From: Pollutimonas subterranea
GTDB taxonomy: Bacteria; Pseudomonadota; Gammaproteobacteria; Burkholderiales; Burkholderiaceae_B
Length of the DNA stretch: 64,000 nt
Direction of reading: 5' to 3'
Assembly: GCF_002849655.1 (NCBI RefSeq)
Contig: NZ_PDNW01000005.1
Span: 124,001 to 188,000 of the forward strand
Shown here piece after piece: positions 19,701-27,902 of this stretch. Numbering within the stretch: the first letter of the stretch is position 1; each line of letters starts with the position of its first letter. Made by a program: the position numbers and the translations under genes. Below the pieces are notes generated by a model. That model was not told the origin of the DNA and ran no database searches. It saw only the letters and a program-made list of their open reading frames with translations.

Positions 19701-22700
19701 GGCCACCACCGGTCCCAATCCACGGTTCAAGCGAAAGGCGACGCGGTCACCCTGTCCGATCCCGGCTACGCGAAGTCGTAGGGCCAGTGCGGCGGCGTGC
19801 GCGTCCAAGGCCGCATACGTCACCGTGCCTGCACGATCGCGAACAGCTGGCGCGGCGGGCTGTTCGGCCGCCGTGCGTGCTACCCGTTCGGCTAGTGTTA
19901 TGCACGAACGATTGCCATGGGCGATCCGGTCTGAAGGCGCAAGCCCACAAAGCGCCCCGAGTATGTCCATGTAGTGATCAATCCAGCTTTCGACGCGCCG
20001 ACGATCGAAAAGGTCGCGATTGTAGTGAACATCCAGACGTACGCCGTCGTCATCCAGTTGCATGTTCCAGTTCAGATCCCATCGGACCGCGCTGTGAATA
20101 TTGGCGTCCAGCTGCATCTGCAACCCCGAGAACTCGGGTATAGCGTCTATCCGATCCAGGTTGAATGACACACTGGCCAGCGGCGGGCGGGAAGGATCCC
20201 GGCGCAACTGCAGATCCTTCAATAGCCGTGAGTAAGGATAATCTCGGTGCGCCACTGCCTGAGCCACGGTGCGCCGCACTTGTGCCAGCAGGTCCGTGTC
20301 ACTGACCTCCGGGCCCGCGCTAATGGGTAGTGCCAGCACACTGACGCAGTACCCGACCAGGTTCGATTCCGACAGTTCAGGCTGACCAGCCGAGAATATC
20401 GCAACTGTCGCCGCGTCTTGCTGCGAGATGCGTGCCAACAAACGCGCGTAGGCCGCCAAACACAATGAAAAAACAGAGGTGCCGTGTCGCCGGGCGCTCG
20501 CTTCGACCTCAGCTCGCAGCTGCGGTTGTGGCCGACGCGACGCGCGGGCGCCCACATAGCCCTGCAGCGGCGGACGCGGCCTATCGGTGGGAAGTTGCAG
20601 CACGGGCGGCACGGTGGCATACAGTGCTCGCCAATACGCGGCCTGCTCCGGGAGATGGGCCCTGGCTTGCGCATGGGCAATATAGTTACGATACGGTACG
20701 GGATCCGGCAAAATGGCGCTACGCTGTTCGGCATCGGCGCTATAGAGCTCGGCCAGTTCCGCGGCGATCACCTGCATGGACCATCCATCCGTGACCAGAT
20801 GCGGCAGGACAAGCACGAGACGGTGACTTTGTTGCGAAAAACGCAGCAACAACGCCCTCGACATAGGGCCCCGTTCCAGATCAAAGGGCGCCAGGACGGC
20901 ATCGTCCAACCAATCTCGATAAACCTCACCCTCGCTGGGAATGGACTCGACGATGCGGATTGTCGGTTTCAATTGCGCATGCACAAGCTGGACCGAACCA
21001 TCATCGGGAAAGGTGCTGCGCAAGGCTTCGTGCCGACCGACAACGTGTTCGACGGCGGTGACCAGCGCATCGACATTCAGCACGCCCTTGAAGTCCAGGA
21101 CGAGCGACTGGTTGTAGGCCCCCGATGTTTCGGGACTGAAGGCGGCAAGCAAGCGTAAAGCAGCCTGTCCCGGTGTCGTGGCCAGGTGTTCCGGCTGCGG
21201 CGATGTGTCGGGCGCGACTCTGCGCGGCACCAGCAGATGACGCGCACACATCCCCCTGACCGAAGCGCGCACGGCCTGTTCCACTTTGAGGAGGTCATCA
21301 TCAGTGTGGGCGGTCGAGACAAAGCAGCTACGACCCTCCCAGACATACACGCCGTTCTGTATGAGATGGTTGTAGAACACATCGTTGGCCCCGACGAAGC
21401 GGAACATGGATGCGAAATGATGCACGGCTATGTCCGCAGCTTCTTCAGCCAGGATGCCGTTAAGCCGCGCCACGAATGCGTCGGTCCGTGCATTGAGCGA
21501 TTCTTGCAGCCCGGGCCCACTCGCTTCCAGGTGCGTCATCACCGAGTGCATGGAGGCCATGACCAATGGGTTCTTGTTGAACGTACCGGCAAAGAAGCAA
21601 CGGTGATCCCGCGGCGCGCCGGAGTCATCGAAAGACCATGCCCCGCCGTCCAGTGCATCGAGGTACTGTGCCTTGCCGGCGACCACGCCGATCGGCAGCC
21701 CGCCGCCGATGATCTTGCCGTATGTGACAAGATCGGCGCGAACGCCTGCCCAAGCCTGCGCACCGGCCAAGGCGACGCGGAATCCCAGCAGCACTTCATC
21801 AAAAATCAAGGCCGTGCCTGTCGATGCAGTCAGCGTTCTGAGGCGCTGCAAAAACTCACGCGGCTGACGGTCGGGGCGGCGACCTTGCACGGGCTCGACA
21901 ATGACGGCCGCCAGGGTATGTGCTTCGCGCTCGAGTAGCGCGAGCGAACCGGCCTCGTCGCCATAATCGAGCAGCAGTATGTCGTTGACCATTCCCGGCG
22001 GCGTGCCTTCCGTCATAGGCACCGCCTTCCCGCCTAGGCCCGCCTGGGCCAGCGTGCCGTCGAAATGGCCATGATAGGAGCCCTGAAACATGGCAATGCG
22101 TTGCCGACCCGTTGCGTGACGCGCGAGGCGCAAGGCAGTCATCACCGCTTCAGTGCCGCTATTACAGAAAGCGGCCCGCTCATTGCCGGTCAGTTTGCAC
22201 AGGCGCTGTGCCGCTTCGCCCGCCAAATGAGCCTGGGGCCCCACGAACATGCCTCGCCGGCCCAAGTGATCGTTCAGGGTGTCGATGAGGAAGGAGGGAC
22301 TATGTCCGAACAGCTGAACACCAAACCCCATGGTGATGTCGACATACTCGTTCCCGTCGATGTCGGTAATACGCGAGCCTGAGCCTGATGCGCCCACGAT
22401 CGGATAGAGCATTTCCTTGGTTTCAGGCCGAAAACCCGCTACGGCACGGCTGTCGGCCAGATACCTGCCATAGGTTTCACGCTCCCGGCGCGACCCGGCA
22501 CTACGATGCACATAGGCCTGGGTGAATTCGGCAAGGCCTCGCTGCGTTTCGGGAGCAATCACGAGCTTGGGGGCCGCTGAGGCCGAGGCCAGAGCCGTCG
22601 TCATTGGAGTCGCGATTGCCGTAGCGGGGCGCGGGTCGCTGGCTGACACGGCAACCCCGCCCTCGCGGTCGATGGTTTTGGCGGCCATGTACCGCGTATG

Positions 22701-25700
22701 CGCGTCCACCACATGGGCGACTAAGCGTGCCGGCGTACCCAATTCTTCGAATAAGGCGCGTCGAGGAATCGCGATGGACCAGCGGCGCTCCAGGCCTGCC
22801 ACGGCTTCCGTGAGAGCGAGAGAGTCGACACCCAGTTCGAGGAAACCTACTTCCGCGCCTGCATCACGCAACGATAATTGCAGGGCACGAGCCAGCGTAT
22901 TGATCACCTCTGTAAGCGTATCCTTGGACGTGGCGCCGTCCTGATCATGACGGCCGGCGGCCTGATCGACAAGGGCAGCTGAATTCTGTGCCGTTACGGA
23001 CAGCGCCTGCAGCGTGGTCGTGTCGTCATCCGGTTGAGACAGCCAAAAAGTCTTCCCGGCAAACGCGTACCCGGGCACGGATGTGCGTCCCGTCCCTTCG
23101 TATACCTTGTCCCAGCGCACAGGCACCCCGGCAACAAACAACTGGGCAAGCAAATTCGCCAAGGTCCGCATTGCCGGTTGTTTGCGTCGCAAGGTAGGCA
23201 CCAGAACCGGGGTCTGGTCGCGATATCCGTCGGCCCTGCTTGCTGTTCCGATCAATGCCGCAGACGCGCCAACCTCGATCAGCACGGAAACCCCATGCTC
23301 CGCCAAGGTCGACACACCCTTGGTGAACTGAACGGTCTCACGGATATGCCGTACCCAGTAGGCGGCCGTATCCCAGGGCGCGCCTACGGTACCCGTGACA
23401 TTCGAGACGATCCCGCTTATGGGCCGGGAAAGCGTCACGCCGTCCAGCGCCCTTGAGAAGGGCTCTAGTACGGACTCCATCATAGAAGAGTGAAAGGCAT
23501 GAGAGGTACGCAGCCGTTGCGAACCGACACCTTGCTCGTCCAGCGCATCGCAAACCCGGGATACGGCAGCTTCAGGTCCCGCTATCACGCATTCGTCCGG
23601 CGCATTTTCCGCGGCCAGATCGACACCGACTCGCGTCTCCGGCGGCAAGGCATAAACCGTCGCTGACGGCGCAAACACCGCCGCCATGGCGCCACCTCCA
23701 GGTGCCGCCCCCATCAGCCTGCCGCGCTCGACCACGAGACGCAGTGCGTCGTCCAGTGTCATGACGCCCGCACGGCAGGCCGCGATCCATTCGCCCAGGC
23801 TATGGCCAATCGACATAGCGGGCACAACGCCCCAGCCTGCCAGCGTCTCGGCCAGCGCGTAACCTAGAACAAATAGCGCTGGCTGGGCGATCCGAGTGTC
23901 CACCAAGTTATCTGTCGTGTCTTCTGCAAACAAAACGTCGACCAAAGACATTTCCAGCAGTGGATTGACCACCTCAGCGCATCGATCGACGACGCTCTTG
24001 AAAACCGGGTTATGCGCGTACAGATCAGCACCCATGCCCGGCCACTGGCTGCCCTGCCCGGTATAGAGAAAGGCTACCTGAGGCAGATCTGTATTGCCCG
24101 CGCTCAAGTCGCGTCCGACCCCAAGCCGTCCAGCCTGCACATCGCGCAGCCCCGCTATGATCGCCTCGCGATCATCCCCCGTCACAGCCGCGCGCGCGCT
24201 GAAGCGCGCCCGACCTATGGCAAGGCTCGCAGCCACCTGCTGCATATCTACTTCTGTTCGCTCCAGCCAGTCCGCCAAGTGGCCCGCCATACGCCGCACG
24301 CCGTCATCATCCGGGGCCGATAGCGTGAGGACGACGGGCGCCACGCTTTTTGGCTTTGGAAGCGGTAGCGCCTCCTCGAATATGACGTGGGAGTTGGTAC
24401 CGCTGAAGCCAAAGCTGCTGACTCCTGCTCGGCGCGGGGCTTGGCCGGGCCAGTCTTGCGGGCGATCGACGACTCGCACAGGCAGCGTAGCCCAATCCAG
24501 GCGCGGATTGAGGCGGGACTGATGCAAGGTGGCAGCAAGGGTCGCCGTCTCAAGCGACAGTATGGTTTTGATGACGCCCGCAATGCCGGCCGCTGCTTCG
24601 AGGTGTCCAATGTTGGTCTTGACGGAGCCGAGCAGCAAAGGCGTTTCGCGATCCGCCGCATACGCGGCGGCCAACGCCTGTACTTCGATCGGGTCGCCCA
24701 ACGGCGTGCCGGTGCCATGACATTCGACGACCTGCACGTCGGCGGGACGCAAGCCTGCATCGGCCAAGGCACGGCGTATGAGTTCCGTCTGTGCCCCTGC
24801 ATTCGGAGCGGTCAACGAGCTCGCACGGCCGTCATGATTGACCGCGCCGCCGCGTATGACCGCTCGAATGCGATCCCCATCACGTTGCGCATCAGCCAGC
24901 CTTTTAAGAATGACAATCCCGGCGCCCTCGCCCCGGACGTAACCATCGGCGCTCGCGTCGAAGGTTCGGCACGCATGACTGGGGCTGAGCATGCCTGCCG
25001 CCGCGAAGCCGCGCGTCAGGGCATCGTTGACCAGCACGTTGACACCACCGGCTATCGCCATGTCGGACTCGCCCAGCCGTAGACTGTTGCATGCGGCAAG
25101 AACCGCGACGAGCGAAGACGAACATGCGGTGTCTATGGACAGGGACGGCCCCGTCACGTCGAGCAAATGCGCCAGGCGTCCCGCCGCCGCGCTGGCGGCA
25201 TTGCCGGTCGTCGCCATGGTTCCGAAACCCTCGGACGAACGATGAAAACGCGCTTCGTAGTCGTGCGTACTGATACCCAGGAAAATACCTGTAGCGCGCG
25301 GCCGACGGGCAGGGTCGGCCGTGCCAGCGTCTTCGAGCGCATGCCAGGCCACTTCCAGCACCAGCCGATGCTGGGGATCCATGTACGCCGCCTCGTTGTC
25401 GCGCATCCCAAAAAATGCGGGATCGAATCGATCAATACCCTCAATGTAGCCGCCCACCGGAAGACGGGCCGCCTCAGGCCGTCCTGGTGGCGGATCGGCA
25501 ACCGCGTTGCGCCCCTGCTCCAACAGCCTGCGGAAGGCCTCAACATCGGGGGCTCCAGGAAACCGACAGCCCAGTCCCACCACGGCGATGGCGTGCGTGG
25601 AAGGGTCGGATGTGACGGACGCCGCCAACGTATCTATGCGTTGTTGAAGTCCCGTGACCAACTTGACCAGTTGGTCGGCGTCGAGTCGGCTGAGACGCTC

Positions 25701-25727
25701 GCGCAATAGGGCGGCCTGTTGTGTCAT
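16719..25727 (-). CDS. Hybrid PKS-aminotransferase-NRPS: KS-AT-ACP-AMT-C-A-PCP-E
   Basis: This 3002-residue megasynthase has these domains in order: KS 44-455 (C202 in DTACSSS, H337 in HGTGT, H375 in NIGH); AT about 550-845 (S643 in GHSLGEW, with malonyl-type HAFH at 743-746); ACP about 935-1010 (S969); class III GSA-type aminotransferase 1085-1495 (PLP Lys1338 in TYGKIIGGG); C 1515-1930 (PHLVTDG, the first His replaced); A 1945-2435; PCP (S2498 in GGDSI); intact epimerase 2545-2965 (HHAVFDMVSW, EGHGR, SRTVGWFT, FNYVG). By hand alignment to GrsA the A code reads DLTKIGHVGK, Asp/Asn-like. No KR or DH is present, so the beta-ketone is the aminotransferase substrate, as in MycA/ItuA. Its ATG overlaps the FAAL stop (ATGA). 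The C-terminal tail after E (DFTGIEFSQDELDQL) looks like a docking segment. Confidence 0.95.
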   Translation of the reverse strand: MTQQAALLRERLSRLDADQLVKLVTGLQQRIDTLAASVTSDPSTHAIAVVGLGCRFPGAPDVEAFRRLLEQGRNAVADPPPGRPEAARLPVGGYIEGIDRFDPAFFGMRDNEAAYMDPQHRLVLEVAWHALEDAGTADPARRPRATGIFLGISTHDYEARFHRSSEGFGTMATTGNAASAAAGRLAHLLDVTGPSLSIDTACSSSLVAVLAACNSLRLGESDMAIAGGVNVLVNDALTRGFAAAGMLSPSHACRTFDASADGYVRGEGAGIVILKRLADAQRDGDRIRAVIRGGAVNHDGRASSLTAPNAGAQTELIRRALADAGLRPADVQVVECHGTGTPLGDPIEVQALAAAYAADRETPLLLGSVKTNIGHLEAAAGIAGVIKTILSLETATLAATLHQSRLNPRLDWATLPVRVVDRPQDWPGQAPRRAGVSSFGFSGTNSHVIFEEALPLPKPKSVAPVVLTLSAPDDDGVRRMAGHLADWLERTEVDMQQVAASLAIGRARFSARAAVTGDDREAIIAGLRDVQAGRLGVGRDLSAGNTDLPQVAFLYTGQGSQWPGMGADLYAHNPVFKSVVDRCAEVVNPLLEMSLVDVLFAEDTTDNLVDTRIAQPALFVLGYALAETLAGWGVVPAMSIGHSLGEWIAACRAGVMTLDDALRLVVERGRLMGAAPGGGAMAAVFAPSATVYALPPETRVGVDLAAENAPDECVIAGPEAAVSRVCDALDEQGVGSQRLRTSHAFHSSMMESVLEPFSRALDGVTLSRPISGIVSNVTGTVGAPWDTAAYWVRHIRETVQFTKGVSTLAEHGVSVLIEVGASAALIGTASRADGYRDQTPVLVPTLRRKQPAMRTLANLLAQLFVAGVPVRWDKVYEGTGRTSVPGYAFAGKTFWLSQPDDDTTTLQALSVTAQNSAALVDQAAGRHDQDGATSKDTLTEVINTLARALQLSLRDAGAEVGFLELGVDSLALTEAVAGLERRWSIAIPRRALFEELGTPARLVAHVVDAHTRYMAAKTIDREGGVAVSASDPRPATAIATPMTTALASASAAPKLVIAPETQRGLAEFTQAYVHRSAGSRRERETYGRYLADSRAVAGFRPETKEMLYPIVGASGSGSRITDIDGNEYVDITMGFGVQLFGHSPSFLIDTLNDHLGRRGMFVGPQAHLAGEAAQRLCKLTGNERAAFCNSGTEAVMTALRLARHATGRQRIAMFQGSYHGHFDGTLAQAGLGGKAVPMTEGTPPGMVNDILLLDYGDEAGSLALLEREAHTLAAVIVEPVQGRRPDRQPREFLQRLRTLTASTGTALIFDEVLLGFRVALAGAQAWAGVRADLVTYGKIIGGGLPIGVVAGKAQYLDALDGGAWSFDDSGAPRDHRCFFAGTFNKNPLVMASMHSVMTHLEASGPGLQESLNARTDAFVARLNGILAEEAADIAVHHFASMFRFVGANDVFYNHLIQNGVYVWEGRSCFVSTAHTDDDLLKVEQAVRASVRGMCARHLLVPRRVAPDTSPQPEHLATTPGQAALRLLAAFSPETSGAYNQSLVLDFKGVLNVDALVTAVEHVVGRHEALRSTFPDDGSVQLVHAQLKPTIRIVESIPSEGEVYRDWLDDAVLAPFDLERGPMSRALLLRFSQQSHRLVLVLPHLVTDGWSMQVIAAELAELYSADAEQRSAILPDPVPYRNYIAHAQARAHLPEQAAYWRALYATVPPVLQLPTDRPRPPLQGYVGARASRRPQPQLRAEVEASARRHGTSVFSLCLAAYARLLARISQQDAATVAIFSAGQPELSESNLVGYCVSVLALPISAGPEVSDTDLLAQVRRTVAQAVAHRDYPYSRLLKDLQLRRDPSRPPLASVSFNLDRIDAIPEFSGLQMQLDANIHSAVRWDLNWNMQLDDDGVRLDVHYNRDLFDRRRVESWIDHYMDILGALCGLAPSDRIAHGNRSCITLAERVARTAAEQPAAPAVRDRAGTVTYAALDAHAAALALRLRVAGIGQGDRVAFRLNRGLGPVVAMLAAARVGAAFVPLDTLHPDHHHLHVLADSRAKALIIDVGAPAVQAPVTTLQWSRHDEPGGILAPLGAAHADSAYVLYTSGSTGRPKGVQVSIGAVQSYVSAMLERLEACEPTSFAIVSSFAADLGYTSVLGALWSGGLLHVVDDASAQDPVALQAWFSQMPVDVLKIVPAHLSALLDAPNSATLLPRKALILGGDTLTWRVVDRIRNIGAICRIFNHYGPTETTVGACMIEATPSLRSKEATSVPVGRPLRGCQVTIQDPQGRPVPTGEEGEIVISGLTVASGYTQQEPLGKERFGCTHEGIPFYRTGDLGRADAEGVLTFVGRVDDMVKIRGHRIEPAGLSELLRSCPGVRDAVILVLRQENREPSLLAAVATTLSKDEIKSWLGMRVPAAMLPARIETYASLPLSSNGKIDRQTLLSSALTPTDREQDGSPAIRALEAADDEVGHQADARSTSGDGVAVLCRIWESILQRGSIGPDDDFFSLGGDSIMAIQVVGRARAAGMALTPTQVFQAPTPRRLARLALPVADGISGAQPIAAAVPLTPIQHWFRNIPISDRNHWCLSAVFKIAVGTSVQQLDAALHAAINKHDALRMRFCVGVDAPTQQVGDAAGPALLMADGNDLCDVELEAAQDRLANELMSTLDLRQGRNIAAGVIADNEGAAFQLVVVVHHAVFDMVSWSILAEDLDAGLRGNSAELRPSTTSWAWWAQALSIHANNMMDSLSYWSEVAATARTLVPFPMDTQGASNCEGDAREIQLRISPDRAQPYFERMVAVYGMRAHEALFAAVANAIIEWAGASVAIELEGHGRHPFDAGIDLSRTVGWFTTRYPVVVPAEAADDHAWLLEIKETLRGVPDHGMSYGLLRYGEHASITVESPVSFNYVGDLGQFGHAGLPIVRVGAGQERGADAHRSHLLSFDAWQQDGELLLACRYGPHSADSIDALMRAIDVRLGRFLGICDAASTAAYTPSDFTGIEFSQDELDQLVSELGDQED

Positions 25728-27883
25728 AGGACGCCTCTTTCAAGCGCCGTCAGCAACTCATCAAGGTCAGAGCCGCTGTTTGATGTGCCGTCTTCCGTCG
25801 GCGAAACGCGATCGGCTGGCCGAATGGGATCATCCTGGGCAGCCAGGTACGCCACCAAGCGTTCTATTGTGGGGTGGTCGTAAGCGATGGTCTCGGGCAC
25901 ACAGCATCCAAGCTTCTCTGCCAATGCAAAAGCCAGTTCAGTCGATCCAATAGAGTCGAGCCCCAGTTCCGCAAACCCGTGCTGCGCTTCCAGCATGCTC
26001 ACCGGAAGACCGAGGCGATCAGAGAGCCACTTCGCCAGCCAACGCCTAAGCTCGCCGGCCTGGAACGTGCTGGATGTCGGTGCTGGTGACTGAGCGGGAG
26101 TTTGCTCCGAGGCCATCCGTGTCGAGGCCGGCACATGACGACGTTCCCAACGCGCAATGACAGGTATGGTGCCATCCAGGTAGGCGCGACGATTAGCGAG
26201 GCGCTGGATCTTGCCGCTGGACGTGCGCAGGACGGTTCCCGGCGCGACCAATACGACGTGCGCCAAAGGCAGTTCGAGCTTTTGCCACACGGCCTCGACG
26301 ATGCATTGGAAGATCGGACCAGTGGGATCGTTGCGGTGCGAGCGTTCAAGCTCTTGCACCAGCACCACTTGCTCGCGGCCGGCGTCCTCGTCATCGCTCG
26401 ACACCGAGAAAGCGGCGCCGTTATCCCGGCGCAATGCATCATGGGCATCCTGCGCCACCCGCTCGATATCGTGGGGATAGAAATTAGCGCCGCCAAGGAT
26501 GATGAGGTCTTTGATGCGCCCCGTGACAAACAATTCCAGGTCTACAACGGCTCCCAAATCGCCCGTGCGAAGAAAGCCGCCCGCGTCGTCGTCGCCCTGG
26601 ATACGAACGCCGAAGGTACCTGTCGTAGCTTCCGGCCGACGCCAGTAGCCGGAGGCGATCGTAGGGCCGCTCACCCAGATCTCACCCACTCTGCCGGGTG
26701 GGCAGCGTTGCGCTGTTTCCGGATCCACGATCGCGATCTCCACGTCAGGCAGCGCACGCCCGCTGCCTGACATCCATCTGCCTTGTGTCGCTTGCATATC
26801 TTCCACCAGTTCAATACGTCCGTCGGCCAAAGCCTCAGGGCAGAAACGACGCAACACAGGATCAATGCCGGCCGGATTGGCGGTGACCGCCAATGTGCTT
26901 TCAGCCAAACCGTAAGCGGGCGCAAACATATGCGCCTTGAAACCGACGGATTCAAAGCGCTCGACGAACTGACTCAAGACAACCGGGTTGATGGGCTCGG
27001 CCGCGTTCATGGTCATGACCATGTGGCTGAGGTCGAGCGTCGCCGCTTCTTCCTGTGAGATGCGACGGACACACAGGTCGTAGGCAAAGCTGGGAGCGGC
27101 CGAGTGCGTGCCTCGGTAACGCGAGAGGGCTTGCAGCCATAGGCCCGGCTTCTGCAAAAATGCATTGGGCGCCATCTGGACTGAGGCGCAGCCTGAGTAC
27201 AAGGGCTGCAGCAGCCCAAAAATAAGACCTAAATCGTGAAAAGCGGGCAACCAGCTTACCAGTGTCGAATCGCCCTGCACCAACCATGCTTGTTGCATCC
27301 GGGCAAGGTCTTCCACCAAGTTGCCATGACTCACTTGCACACCCTTAGGCTGGGCCGTCGAGCCAGAAGTGTATTGTAAGAACGCGATGTCGCTTGGTTG
27401 TAGCGTCGCCGGCTTCAGACCCGGTTGGTCGACCAGGCTGTCGGATGCTATCCACTGGAGTCCGCTAAGCGCTACGCTGGAATGACGCCACTCATCGATC
27501 GACGGGAGCATGTCAGTTGTGGTCAACGCCACGCGCACTTCGGAATCCACGGCAACGGCCACTAAGCGTTCGATGAGTCGGTTGCGCCGCGGTGGATTGA
27601 TGGGCGTTGCCAGACGCCCGCTCCAAAGGCAGCCCATGAAGGCAGCCAGGAACTCAGGGCCGGCCTGGAACACCAGCAGCACAGGCTCCCCGGGGCGAGT
27701 CGTGGCATTCAGCCGAGCCGCAACCGCCCGCGCACGCAGGACCAAATCTTGCGCGGACCACCGGCATTGTTCGGTGCCTTTGCTGTCCAGAAAGGTAAAT
27801 GACCACCCGTCGCGGCAGTCTTCGGCCCGTCGTTCGAGTATCTGAGGAAGAAAAAGCGTTTGACTATCTGACGTAACCGACAT
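25724..27883 (-). CDS. Fatty acyl-AMP ligase fused to acyl carrier protein (FAAL-ACP)
   Basis: Activates a free fatty acid as acyl-AMP and loads it on its own ACP, giving the starter of the assembly line. In the 719-residue protein the FAAL core covers about residues 1-570, with YTSGSTAQPKG, SWLPAFHDLGL, AYGLAESTLAV and RTGDLGAV-VTGRIKDLIILGGANFYPHDIE, typical of FAALs rather than acyl-CoA ligases. The ACP (about 605-690) carries its phosphopantetheine serine at 644 in LGLDSIGS. An acidic/hydrophobic C-terminal tail (SDLDELLTALERG) may dock to the PKS protein. ATG 27883 follows AAGGA. The stop overlaps the PKS start by ATGA; it lies 19 bases after the ABC exporter gene. Chain length cannot be read. 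Confidence 0.93.
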   Translation of the reverse strand: MSVTSDSQTLFLPQILERRAEDCRDGWSFTFLDSKGTEQCRWSAQDLVLRARAVAARLNATTRPGEPVLLVFQAGPEFLAAFMGCLWSGRLATPINPPRRNRLIERLVAVAVDSEVRVALTTTDMLPSIDEWRHSSVALSGLQWIASDSLVDQPGLKPATLQPSDIAFLQYTSGSTAQPKGVQVSHGNLVEDLARMQQAWLVQGDSTLVSWLPAFHDLGLIFGLLQPLYSGCASVQMAPNAFLQKPGLWLQALSRYRGTHSAAPSFAYDLCVRRISQEEAATLDLSHMVMTMNAAEPINPVVLSQFVERFESVGFKAHMFAPAYGLAESTLAVTANPAGIDPVLRRFCPEALADGRIELVEDMQATQGRWMSGSGRALPDVEIAIVDPETAQRCPPGRVGEIWVSGPTIASGYWRRPEATTGTFGVRIQGDDDAGGFLRTGDLGAVVDLELFVTGRIKDLIILGGANFYPHDIERVAQDAHDALRRDNGAAFSVSSDDEDAGREQVVLVQELERSHRNDPTGPIFQCIVEAVWQKLELPLAHVVLVAPGTVLRTSSGKIQRLANRRAYLDGTIPVIARWERRHVPASTRMASEQTPAQSPAPTSSTFQAGELRRWLAKWLSDRLGLPVSMLEAQHGFAELGLDSIGSTELAFALAEKLGCCVPETIAYDHPTIERLVAYLAAQDDPIRPADRVSPTEDGTSNSGSDLDELLTALERGVL

Positions 27884-27902
27884 CGCAGGGCATTCCTTAT
27901 CT

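Noticed and set aside
25800-27880. FAAL-ACP read as an ordinary acyl-CoA ligase
   Set aside because: The FAAL-type segments (SWLPAFHDLGL, AYGLAESTLAV, ILGGANFYPHDIE) and the fused ACP point to transfer onto a carrier rather than to CoA.
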